A stretch of DNA of 64,000 nucleotides, taken from JAIVJZ01 sp035645695 (GTDB lineage: Bacteria; Acidobacteriota; Blastocatellia; Pyrinomonadales; Pyrinomonadaceae). A program made the translations under genes and the position numbers. Where the stretch lies: the NCBI GenBank assembly GCA_035645695.1, contig DASQMC010000077.1, forward strand, positions 9,387 to 73,386, written 5' to 3'. Shown one piece after another: positions 35,257 to 43,548 of the stretch (positions within the stretch are counted from its first letter, which is position 1; the number at the start of each line of letters is the position of its first letter). The notes under the pieces are model-generated. The model saw only the letters and a program-made list of their open reading frames with translations, did no database searches and had not been told where the DNA came from.

Positions 35257-36030
35257 GTGAACACCATCAGGACGCTCGTCGTCGACGACGAACCGCTCGC
35301 GCGCGAACGCATCAAGCGTCTCCTCGCGGCCGAAACCGACCTCGAACTCGTCGGCGAATGCGCCGAGGGGCGCGAGGCCGTCGCCGCGATCCACGCGCTC
35401 AAGCCCGATCTCGTCTTCCTCGACATACAGATTCCCGAACTCGACGGTTTCGGCGTCCTCAAGGCCGTCAACGTCGCGCGGATGCCCGCCGTGATCTTCG
35501 TCACGGCCTATGATCGCTACGCATTGCAGGCCTTCGACGTGAACGCGCTCGACTATTTGTTGAAGCCTTACAACCGCGAACGCTTTCGCAAGGCCGTAGA
35601 GCGCGCGCGCGCCCAACTATCGAACGGGGCGGCCGGGGAACTCAACGAACGCCTGCTCTCGCTGCTGGAAAATTTCAAGACCGAGCCGCAGCGTCATCTC
35701 GAACGACTCATGATCAAGTCTTCCGGCCGCGTCTTCTTCCTGCGCGCCGAAGAACTCGACTGGATCGAGGCCGACGGCAACTACCTGCGCGTGCATGTGG
35801 GACGGGAATCGCACCTCATACGCGAAACCATGAACCGGCTCGCTTCAAAACTCGACCCGGATAAGTTCCTGCGCATACACCGCTCCACGCTCGTCAATAT
35901 CGAGCGAATCAAGGAACTGCAACCGCTCTTTAGCGGCGACTACGTAGTGATCCTGCGCGACGGCAAACAGTTGACCCTGAGCCGCAGTTACCGCGACAAA
36001 TTGTTGGAGTTGTTTGAAAACTCCTCCTGA
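35257..36030 (+). CDS. LytTR-family response regulator
   Basis: The 257-residue protein has a receiver domain (about 1-120) with the acidic pocket VVDDEP and the phosphoacceptor Asp56 in FLDIQIPELDG, the conserved Thr in VTAYD and Lys in LLKPY. A LytTR DNA-binding domain follows (about 150-255, FFLRAEELDWIEADGNYLRV...HRSTLVNIERIKELQP). LytTR regulators bind DNA through beta-strand loops at direct repeats. The start is GTG 35257 with GGAGG 10 bases upstream. The LytS-type kinase at 36887 is the likely partner, with a Fis-like gene between them. Confidence 0.93.
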   Translation: MNTIRTLVVDDEPLARERIKRLLAAETDLELVGECAEGREAVAAIHALKPDLVFLDIQIPELDGFGVLKAVNVARMPAVIFVTAYDRYALQAFDVNALDYLLKPYNRERFRKAVERARAQLSNGAAGELNERLLSLLENFKTEPQRHLERLMIKSSGRVFFLRAEELDWIEADGNYLRVHVGRESHLIRETMNRLASKLDPDKFLRIHRSTLVNIERIKELQPLFSGDYVVILRDGKQLTLSRSYRDKLLELFENSS

Positions 36031-36320
36031 GCGGCGGCCGCGCGCGGGCAAGAGCGCGGTTGCTGATTGGTGGGCGCGCCGGCCGGAGCGAGCACGCGTT
36101 TCCTTCGCCTTGCGGCGGCGAGGCTCGCCGGAAAACCGGGAAGTTTCGTCACCCGCGGCGAACCGTTCAGCACCGGATTTCGCGGTTCGTCACATTTCAG
36201 TTGCCGCCCGGCGGGGCGCGTTTAAACTGGCCTCCGCCGTCGTGCCGCGAATGAAAGGGACGCGCCCGACGGCCGCGCCAACCCCGACTTGAGTGGACAG
36301 GACGAAATGAGGGAACAACT

Positions 36321-36731
36321 ATGAAAGACGCAGCCCTGCTGGATCGCCGGGACGACAACTTCACGGCCGACTCGCGCGCCGCCACGACAAATCGCCCGAT
36401 GCTGGACGAGAATCCGCTGCCGGGGCGGATCGAGTTGCTCCAAAAGGCCGCGCTCTCTTTGTTGAAAGAGGTGCAGACCATCAGCACGCTCGAAGCGGCC
36501 GACATCGTGCGCGGCATCAAGTTCTATGATGAAGTGGAACGCTTCGAGTGCGAACTGATCTCGCGCGCGCTGGAACTGACGGGCGGCCATCAGGTGCGCG
36601 CCGCGCGCCTCCTCGGCCTGAAAGTGACGACACTCAATTCAAAAGTGAAACGCTACCGCATCCCGCTGCCGCACGACGCCGCGACGCCGCCGCAGTCGCA
36701 GGCCGGGCCGTTCCCAAAGCCGGTTGACTGA
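36321..36731 (+). CDS. Fis-type helix-turn-helix protein
   Basis: The 136-residue product has an N-terminal region without recognised domain and a C-terminal Fis-like helix-turn-helix (about 88-118: FECELISRALELTGGHQVRAAR.LLGLKVTTL). That domain is the DNA-binding end of Fis and NtrC-type activators. No AAA+ domain is present, so it is not an enhancer-binding protein by itself. GGGAACAACT lies before ATG 36321. Its position between a LytT regulator and a LytS kinase suggests an accessory regulator of that system. Confidence 0.78.
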   Translation: MKDAALLDRRDDNFTADSRAATTNRPMLDENPLPGRIELLQKAALSLLKEVQTISTLEAADIVRGIKFYDEVERFECELISRALELTGGHQVRAARLLGLKVTTLNSKVKRYRIPLPHDAATPPQSQAGPFPKPVD

Positions 36732-36886
36732 AAGAGTCTCGACCGCGCCGGATACAGCTTTCAAAGACGATTCTACAGGGCAGGGGAGATAATCCTCTGC
36801 CCGAAGTTCGTTCGCCCTTCGATAGAAACGAGACGGGGGCGGGCGCAAGTATTTCCTCTCCTGTTTCCTGTGCGATAATAGTTGAC

Positions 36887-38107
36887 ATGCCGTCCACACG
36901 CGCCCGCACTATCGTCATACTCGTCGGTGTCTGGACGCTCATCGGCCTCACGTTTGCCAGCCTCTCTTTCTTCGGCACGCTCGCCATCAGCGATTATCGC
37001 CGCGTCGACCTCGTCGGCATCTTCGTCTGGAACCTGACGGCCTTCTATCTCTGGGGATTGCTCGCGCCGCTCATCGCCCTGCTCGCGCGCCGCTATCGCC
37101 TCGACCGTCGCCGCCACTGGCCGCTGAGCCTTCTCTTCGTGCATCTCCCGGCGAGCATCGTCTTCCCCGCGCTCCACCTGTGCCTGTATCTTCCGCTCTA
37201 CTGGCTCGCGGGCGGAGTGCTGACCCGCGAGTTTCCCACGCTCCTCTCGCTGTTCAGCTATCAACTCTTCGTCAATCTCCCGATGAAGGTCTCGATCTAC
37301 TGGCTCATCCTCATCGCCGTCAATGCGCTCGACTACTATCACAGCTTCCGCTTCGCCGAGGTGAAAGCCTCGGAACTGCGCGCCCAACTGGCGCAGGCGC
37401 AACTGCGCGCCCTCAAGATGCAACTCCACCCGCACTTCCTCTTCAACACACTCAACTCCATCTCCGCGCTCCTGCACCGCGACGCGGAGGCCGCCGACCA
37501 GATGGTCGCGCGCCTCGGAGATTTCCTGCGTCTCACGTTGGAGAACTCCGGCACGCAGCAAGTGACGCTCGAACGCGAGATCGCCTTCCTGCGTTGCTAC
37601 CTTGAGATCGAAACCGTGCGTCACGACCGTCTCAGCGTCGAGACCGACATCGAGCCGCAGGCGCTCGCCGCGCTCGTGCCGAACCTCATCCTTCAACCAC
37701 TCGTCGAAAACGCCATCCGCCACGGAATCTCTCGCCAGAGCGCGCCCGGACGCCTCACCATCCGCGCCGCGCGCACCGGCGGCGGCGACCGGCTCCGGCT
37801 GCAAGTCGAAGACAACGGCCCCGGCCTCTCGCTCGTCGGCGAAGCGGACGCCGAGCGCCCGTCCGGCGATCTGCTGGCGCGCACGTTCAACGGCGGCGTC
37901 GGGCTGGCGAACACCCGCGCGCGCCTCGAACATCTCTACGGCGCGGACGGACACCTTGAACTCGCGCGCGCCGCCCCGCGCGGCATGATCGCCACGCTCG
38001 AAATCCCGTTTCAAGTCGAAGATGCGCCCGCCGAATCGGCGGAAGAAGATGGTGCGTTTGAAACTTACAAACCGGAATTAGCGCGAATCGACCGCGCCGC
38101 CGGGTGA
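36887..38107 (+). CDS. LytS/YehU-type sensor histidine kinase
   Basis: The 406-residue protein has four hydrophobic membrane segments in about residues 8-160. A short coiled linker follows, then the LytS-type kinase domain. The phosphoacceptor is His183 in the motif LHPHFLFNTLNS. The ATP-binding domain shows the N box ENAIRHG near residue 268, the G box DNGPG near 306 and GGVGLANTRARL near 335. It should phosphorylate the LytT regulator at 35257. No ribosome site precedes ATG 36887; instead GATAAT at 36874-36879 lies 7 bases upstream, so the mRNA may be leaderless. Confidence 0.92.
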   Translation: MPSTRARTIVILVGVWTLIGLTFASLSFFGTLAISDYRRVDLVGIFVWNLTAFYLWGLLAPLIALLARRYRLDRRRHWPLSLLFVHLPASIVFPALHLCLYLPLYWLAGGVLTREFPTLLSLFSYQLFVNLPMKVSIYWLILIAVNALDYYHSFRFAEVKASELRAQLAQAQLRALKMQLHPHFLFNTLNSISALLHRDAEAADQMVARLGDFLRLTLENSGTQQVTLEREIAFLRCYLEIETVRHDRLSVETDIEPQALAALVPNLILQPLVENAIRHGISRQSAPGRLTIRAARTGGGDRLRLQVEDNGPGLSLVGEADAERPSGDLLARTFNGGVGLANTRARLEHLYGADGHLELARAAPRGMIATLEIPFQVEDAPAESAEEDGAFETYKPELARIDRAAG

Positions 38108-38129
38108 CGAAGACCGAACGACTCGAACG

Positions 38130-39608
38130 CTACCTGAGGGAAGAGAAGGCTTTCGTCAGGCGGTAGAGAAACTCCTGCCCGTCATAGAGCGATTTAATGG
38201 CGATGCGCTCATCGCGGCCGTGCGTGCGATTGTCGTCTATGTCGTCGAAGATGCCGGAGACGCCGTAGACGGGTATGCCGGACTGTCGAAAGAAGAGGCT
38301 GTCGGTTGCGCCCGTGCCCATGATCGGGACGACCGGCACGCCCGGCCACATCTCGCGCGTCAATAGTTCTATAGGCTCCATGATCTCCGGCCTGAGGGGC
38401 GACGGCGGGCTGGGCTTCGACACGGCGATGGGCGTGACGGCGATCCCTTCGTCGGCGACGACGCGCTTGAGCGTCGCCAGCACGTCGTCCGCGTTCTCCT
38501 GCGGGAGGATGCGGCAGTTGACTGTGGCGCGCGCCATCTGCGGCAGGGCGTTGTCGGCGTGCCCGCCTTCGAGCCGCGTGGCGACGCAGGTCGTGCGCAT
38601 GAGCGCGTTGTAATAGGGCGACTTGGAGAGCCGTCCGGCCGCATCGTCAACGATGCGCCCTTCGCGACGCTGCGGTGGTGTTGTCACGGTGCCGGGCGAC
38701 GAAGCTATCAACTTCATATCGTCGGCGACAATTCCCGTTTCGAGTTTTGACATGCGCTCGAAGTAGGAGCGCGTCACCTCGTTGAGATTGACGGGGAAGT
38801 CAAAACGGGCTAAGCGGTCGAGTCCGGCGGCGAGACGAAAGATGGCGTTGTCTTTCAAGGGCAACGAACTGTGCCCGCCCTTGTTCCGCACTTCGAGGCG
38901 GTAACTCTGATAGACCTTCTCGCTCGCCTGCACGGCGTTCAGCAGAGGCTTCCCCGCTTTGAGATAACCGCGCCCGCCCTCGTTGATGCCGAACTCCGCG
39001 TCAACCAGCGCGCGGTGCTCCTTCAAAAGAAACTCGACCCCGTTGAAATCGCCGGTCTCCTCGTCGGTCGTGAGGGCGACGACGATGTCGCGCGCGGGCT
39101 GGTAATTTTCGCGTTTGAGGCGGATCAGGTTGGCGACGAAGATCGCCGCCATCGCCTTATCGTCCATCGTGCCGCGCCCGTAGTAGTAGCCGTCGCGCTC
39201 GGTAAACTTGAAGGGGTCGAGGCCGTCAGACCAATCCTCTCTGCGCGCCTCGACCACATCTATATGCGCCAGCAGTAGCAGAGGCTTTCGGCCTCCCGTC
39301 CCGGCAGGGCTGCGATAGCGCGCCACGAGGTTGCCCTTCTTGGCGTTCCCGGCGGGCACGACGACGCGCACGTCTTCCGCCGCGAACCCGGCCGCGAGCA
39401 GGCGTGCGCGCATCGCCTCGGCCGCGCGCGTCACGTCGCCGTTCGGGTCTACCGTGTTGATCTCGATTAACTCCCGAAAGATTTCGCGCAGCGCTTGCTG
39501 TTCAGGCGCGAGCGAGTTGTTCTGCGCGCGTGTCGTTCCCGGCGTTTGAATTGAGAGTGATGCGAGGACGAGCAAGCCGATGACAAGGTGGTGTCCGAAT
39601 TTGTGCAT
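38130..39608 (-). CDS. Exported M20-family metallopeptidase
   Basis: Started at ATG 39608, which opens a signal peptide (MHKFGHHLVIGLLVLASL), the product is 492 residues. M20 zinc-site motifs are visible: LLLAHIDVV (His and Asp) near residue 114, RGTMDDK (bridging Asp) near 146, and TTDEETGD (catalytic Glu) near 182. A lid/dimerisation domain separates the two halves of the catalytic domain. The family comprises carboxypeptidases, dipeptidases and aminoacylases; an exported role in peptide use is likely. It lies 65 bases after the Asp-box protein gene on the same strand and is probably its operon partner. Confidence 0.9.
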   Translation of the reverse strand: MHKFGHHLVIGLLVLASLSIQTPGTTRAQNNSLAPEQQALREIFRELIEINTVDPNGDVTRAAEAMRARLLAAGFAAEDVRVVVPAGNAKKGNLVARYRSPAGTGGRKPLLLLAHIDVVEARREDWSDGLDPFKFTERDGYYYGRGTMDDKAMAAIFVANLIRLKRENYQPARDIVVALTTDEETGDFNGVEFLLKEHRALVDAEFGINEGGRGYLKAGKPLLNAVQASEKVYQSYRLEVRNKGGHSSLPLKDNAIFRLAAGLDRLARFDFPVNLNEVTRSYFERMSKLETGIVADDMKLIASSPGTVTTPPQRREGRIVDDAAGRLSKSPYYNALMRTTCVATRLEGGHADNALPQMARATVNCRILPQENADDVLATLKRVVADEGIAVTPIAVSKPSPPSPLRPEIMEPIELLTREMWPGVPVVPIMGTGATDSLFFRQSGIPVYGVSGIFDDIDDNRTHGRDERIAIKSLYDGQEFLYRLTKAFSSLR

Positions 39609-39673
39609 GGTTTCTTCCCGCTGAATATGCTGGACGGCCGAAGCCGCTCTGCTGCAAAAGTAATCGCCCACCG

Positions 39674-42600
39674 CTATTGATTCGGAATCTCGACCGGCTT
39701 GCCGACCATGACCGACGGCGCGTCGAAGCGGCGCAGCGTCTCGTTCAATTTCGGGACAGACACCGTGAAGAACTTGTTCGATTCGGCGAGCGTCGTGCGG
39801 AAGCGCGTTTGCAGCGCGGCGTAATACTCGCGCTGCGCCGGGGTGGGCGCGGCGTTCGTCGCGTCGATGGTGAAGAACAACCCGCCGATCTCGTCGGTCA
39901 ACTGCGCGCGGCCGGGGTTGTAGCCGAGTCCTTCCTCCTGCGGGCGCGAGAGCGTCGCGAGCACCTTGTCCAACTCTTTCAAGTTGTCCGTGATGGCCGC
40001 CGTCAACTCTTTCGGCGGGTCGGTCAAACGTTCCTTCACGGTGCGTTCGATGAATTGAAGCTGGCCTTTGATGCTGTCGAGCGCGCGCAAGGTGTTGTTC
40101 GTCGTTGAATGCATGTCGCGCAATTTCAGGCTCATGTCGTGCGTCATTTGCAGGTCGGGTGCGGGCACGCTCAGCGTCGGGTCGAGACGCACCTCGACGC
40201 TGCGCTCGACCGACTTGTCGCCGACGAAGAGTTTGACGCTATAGATGCCGGGCAACACCTGCGGGCCGCGTGCGCTGCCGCCGAACGGCGTCTCTTCGGT
40301 CGTCTGAGGCCGCCGCACCTGCGCGCCGCCGTAGCGCAAATTCCACGCATAGCGATTCAGGCCGCGCTCTTTCGGCACGCGCGTCTCTTCGAGGACGAGT
40401 TGCCCCCGTGCGTCGCGAATCTCCACGCGCACCTTCGTCGCCTCGTCCGGCTTCGACTTGAGGTGATAAGTGATGAGCGCGCCGTAGGGCGGGTTCTGGC
40501 CGGTGAAGGGTTCGTCGCCGATGCCGTAGCGCGTGAAGCGCGTGGTGTAACGCAGCGCCGGGCGGATGTCGAACATGTGCAGGTCGGCGGCGCGCACACT
40601 GTCGTTCATCCTTTGGATGGGCGTGGCGTCGTCGAAAATCCAGATGCTGCGGCCGTGCGTGCCGAGTATGAGATCGTTGTCGCGCGGGTGGACGACGATG
40701 TCGTGGACGGCGACGTGCGGCAGGTTCTTGAGCATCAGCGGTTGCCACGCGTTGCCGCCCGTGTAGGAAGCGTAGAGGCCGAGTTCCGTCCCGGCGTAAA
40801 CGAGGTTGGTGTTCTTCGGGTCTTCGCGCACGACCCAGACGTAGGCGTTCGGGGGCAGGTTGCCCGTGACGTTGCGGAAGGTGCGCCCGCCGTCGGTGGT
40901 CTTGTAGACGTAGGGGCGCAGGTCGTCGAGCATGTGGCGGTCGAACGAGACGTAGGCCGTCTGCGCGTCCGTGCGCGAAGGCTCGACGTGCGAGACGGGC
41001 GAGTTCGCCCCGAGGCCGGGGACGTTCTTCGTCAGGTTCGCCCAACTTTTTCCGCCGTCGGTCGTCGCTTGCAGTTGGCCGTCGTCAGTGCCGACCCAGA
41101 TGTGCCCTGCGCGCAAGGGCGATTCGGCGATGCTGATGATCGTCGAATGATATTCCGCGCCCGTGTTCTCAAGCGCGACGGGGCCGCCCGCGTTGCCCTG
41201 TTTCGCACGGTCGTTCGTCGTCAGGTCGGGGCTGATGGCCGTCCAACTCTTGCCGAAATCAGCTGACTTGAAGACGACGTTGCCGCCGAGATAGATCGTG
41301 TTCTTGTCGTGCGGCGAAGGGATGATGGGCGAGTTCCAGTTGAAGCGATAGCGTTGATCGGCGGCGGGACCGCCGGGGTCGTCGGCGTAAGGCGTGACGG
41401 CCTGCTGCTCGCGGTTGCGCATGTCCGTGCGGACGATGTTGCCGCCCTGCGACTCGGAGATGTAAAGCTCGGGGTCGTCTGCGTGATTGAGGGTGTAGAA
41501 GCCGTCGCCGAAGCTGATCATGCGCCAATCGTCGTTCAGTATGCCTGCCGGTTCACGCGTGCGGCTCGGCCCCGTCCAGCTACCGTTGTCCTGCAAGCCG
41601 CCCATCACGTAGTAAAACGGCTGGCGGTTGTCGGCGTGGATTTGATAGAACTGGCCGAGCGGCATGTTGTTGACGTACTCCCACGTCTCGCCGCGATCAT
41701 AGGAAACGGCGACGCCGCCGTCCTGCCCCTGCCACATGCGGCGCGGGTCTACCGGGTCGATCCAGAGCGCGTGATAGTCGATGTGCGTGCGCCCCGTGAT
41801 CGAGCGAAACGTGCGCCCGCCGTCAATCGAGACGAACAGCGTCGAGGCGATGGCGTAGACGCGGTCGGCGTTCGTCGGATCGACCCTCACATCCGTGTAA
41901 TAAAAACCGCGCGAGACTATGTTCGCCTGATTGGAGACGCGCCGCCAGTTATCGCCCGCGTCGTCCGAACGATAGAGCGTGCCGTCTTTCGATTCCGTGA
42001 TCGCATAGACGACGTTCGGGCTGCTCGGCGCGACTTTGACGCCGATGCGCCCGATGAGATTCGGCAACCCCGTGGTCAGCTTGTTCCACGTGCGCCCGCC
42101 GTCAATCGATTTGAAGACGCCGCCGCGCTCGCTTCCGCTCTTGTGCGTCCAGGGTGTGCGGCGGAATTGCCACATCGCGGCGTAGAGGATGTTCGGGTTA
42201 GTGGGGTCGATGTCGAGATCGGAGATGCCGTGTTCGGCGTCGAGATAGAGCGTCTTCGTCCATGTCTTGCCGCCGTCGGTCGTCATGAAGACGCCGCGTT
42301 CTTCGTTCGCGCCGAACGCATGGCCGAGCACGCCGACGTAAACCACGTCGGGGTTGCGCGGGCTGATCACGATGCGCGAGATGTGGCGACTGTCGCCGAG
42401 TCCCATGTGCCGCCAGGTCTTGCCGCCGTCAGTTGACTTGTAGACCCCGTCGCCGAACGAGACGCTGTTGCGTACGTTCGATTCGCCCGTGCCCACCCAC
42501 ACTACGTCGGGGTTCTTCGGTTCGAGCGCGAGGTCGCCGACGGAGAGCGTGCCCTGTCGTTCAAAAATCGGCCGCCACGTCTGCCCGCCGTTCACGGTCT

Positions 42601-42976
42601 TCCAGATGCCGCCCGAAGCCGTGCCGACGTAGACGATGTCCGGGTCGCCCGCGACGCCCTCCACGTCGGCCGTGCGCCCGCCCATGTTGGCCGGGCCGAT
42701 GCTGCGCCATTCGAGACGCTCGAAGGGGTCGGCGTTTCGCGCCCCGGCGTCCTTCTCGTCTTTTGCCGCCGCCGCAGTCGCGCCGGTGTTCTTCGCGGGG
42801 CTGCCCGCATCCTTCGCCGGGTCGAAACGTTCTTCGGGCGTCGCGGACGGCGTAGGCGTCGCGGACGGCGCGGGCGTCGGCGTCTGTTCCTGCGCCGCCG
42901 CGTGTTGAGCAAGACTTATACAGAGTAGGATGAGCAGGGCGAACGCCCACACCCGAGGCAAACGGCATTTCAACAT
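39674..42976 (-). CDS. Exported sortilin-like Asp-box beta-propeller protein
   Basis: Started at ATG 42976, with AGGAG upstream and a signal peptide (LLILLCISLAQHAAAQ), the product is 1,100 residues. After a Thr/Pro-rich linker it contains more than ten BNR/Asp-box repeats of the SxDGGxTW type, spread over about 60-750. This is the VPS10/sortilin propeller fold. A C-terminal module of about 250 residues follows (YLKSKPDEATKV... and a helical end). Such proteins are common in Acidobacteria, often called glycosyl hydrolase or VPS10 proteins, but no catalytic residues are evident and the ligand is unknown. The M20 peptidase gene follows. Confidence 0.85.
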   Translation of the reverse strand: MLKCRLPRVWAFALLILLCISLAQHAAAQEQTPTPAPSATPTPSATPEERFDPAKDAGSPAKNTGATAAAAKDEKDAGARNADPFERLEWRSIGPANMGGRTADVEGVAGDPDIVYVGTASGGIWKTVNGGQTWRPIFERQGTLSVGDLALEPKNPDVVWVGTGESNVRNSVSFGDGVYKSTDGGKTWRHMGLGDSRHISRIVISPRNPDVVYVGVLGHAFGANEERGVFMTTDGGKTWTKTLYLDAEHGISDLDIDPTNPNILYAAMWQFRRTPWTHKSGSERGGVFKSIDGGRTWNKLTTGLPNLIGRIGVKVAPSSPNVVYAITESKDGTLYRSDDAGDNWRRVSNQANIVSRGFYYTDVRVDPTNADRVYAIASTLFVSIDGGRTFRSITGRTHIDYHALWIDPVDPRRMWQGQDGGVAVSYDRGETWEYVNNMPLGQFYQIHADNRQPFYYVMGGLQDNGSWTGPSRTREPAGILNDDWRMISFGDGFYTLNHADDPELYISESQGGNIVRTDMRNREQQAVTPYADDPGGPAADQRYRFNWNSPIIPSPHDKNTIYLGGNVVFKSADFGKSWTAISPDLTTNDRAKQGNAGGPVALENTGAEYHSTIISIAESPLRAGHIWVGTDDGQLQATTDGGKSWANLTKNVPGLGANSPVSHVEPSRTDAQTAYVSFDRHMLDDLRPYVYKTTDGGRTFRNVTGNLPPNAYVWVVREDPKNTNLVYAGTELGLYASYTGGNAWQPLMLKNLPHVAVHDIVVHPRDNDLILGTHGRSIWIFDDATPIQRMNDSVRAADLHMFDIRPALRYTTRFTRYGIGDEPFTGQNPPYGALITYHLKSKPDEATKVRVEIRDARGQLVLEETRVPKERGLNRYAWNLRYGGAQVRRPQTTEETPFGGSARGPQVLPGIYSVKLFVGDKSVERSVEVRLDPTLSVPAPDLQMTHDMSLKLRDMHSTTNNTLRALDSIKGQLQFIERTVKERLTDPPKELTAAITDNLKELDKVLATLSRPQEEGLGYNPGRAQLTDEIGGLFFTIDATNAAPTPAQREYYAALQTRFRTTLAESNKFFTVSVPKLNETLRRFDAPSVMVGKPVEIPNQ

Positions 42977-43548
42977 GAACTCGACTCCTGGAGCGGCATG
43001 AGTTGAATAAAACAGAATGGAACTGAAAAGATAAACCAACTCCGGTTCGCGCGTCCATTCGCGGATTCGAGAAAGCGCGAAAGAAAGGTTTCCGGCTCTA
43101 AGATTTCCGGCGGGTTATGGTCGAGCGTTTGGAAAGGCTGCTCACCATCGCAGGCACGGAGAGCGCAGAGATAGCGCAGAGCTAGCACAGAGAGGTGAGC
43201 ATTCTTGATCTCGAATTTGAGATTTCTTGATCTCAAATTCGAGATTTGTCGATCTCAAATTTGAGATTTGAAATTCTTATTTGAGATTTGTTGATCTCAA
43301 ATTTGAGATTTGAAATTCTTAACTCTCCGTGCCTCCTCTGCGTCGCCTCTGAGCCTCCACTGCGCCTCCGCCATGTGCCCCCTTACATGTCCTCCGTGCC
43401 TGCGGTAGTGAGCGTCTTACCTCTTGGTTGCCTTACGATCACACCCATTCGTTTCCCGCTCCGGTTGACAACGGACGCGCGAAAACTACATAAGAATCCT
43501 GTCCGAATCTGACCGCCGCCGCAACATCGCGAACGCGCCGCCCGACGA
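42977..43548. repeat. Composite palindromic repeat region (43137-43406) in a gene-free gap
   Basis: This 572-base divergent gap has no gene. At 43150-43200 are CACGGAG/GCGCAGAG words whose complements (CTCCGTGCC, CTCTGCGTCG) return at 43324-43406. Between them lies an AT-rich nest (43206-43320) of AATTTGAGAT and its complement ATCTCAAATT, repeated about eight times in alternating directions. Nested repeats of two different vocabularies in one element are unique in the window. The promoter of the NHL gene lies to the right, at 43465-43494. Confidence 0.85.
43465..43494 (+). promoter_or_regulatory. Candidate promoter of the NHL-M23 gene
   Basis: A perfect TTGACA (43465-43470) is followed after 18 bases by CATAAG (43489-43494). 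Transcription would start near 43501, about 48 bases before the ATG at 43549. Confidence 0.45.

Noticed and set aside
40109..42436. Plus-strand open frames opposite the Asp-box protein
   Set aside because: They are Arg/Val/Asp-rich shadows without motifs, antisense to a gene with many clear Asp-box repeats.
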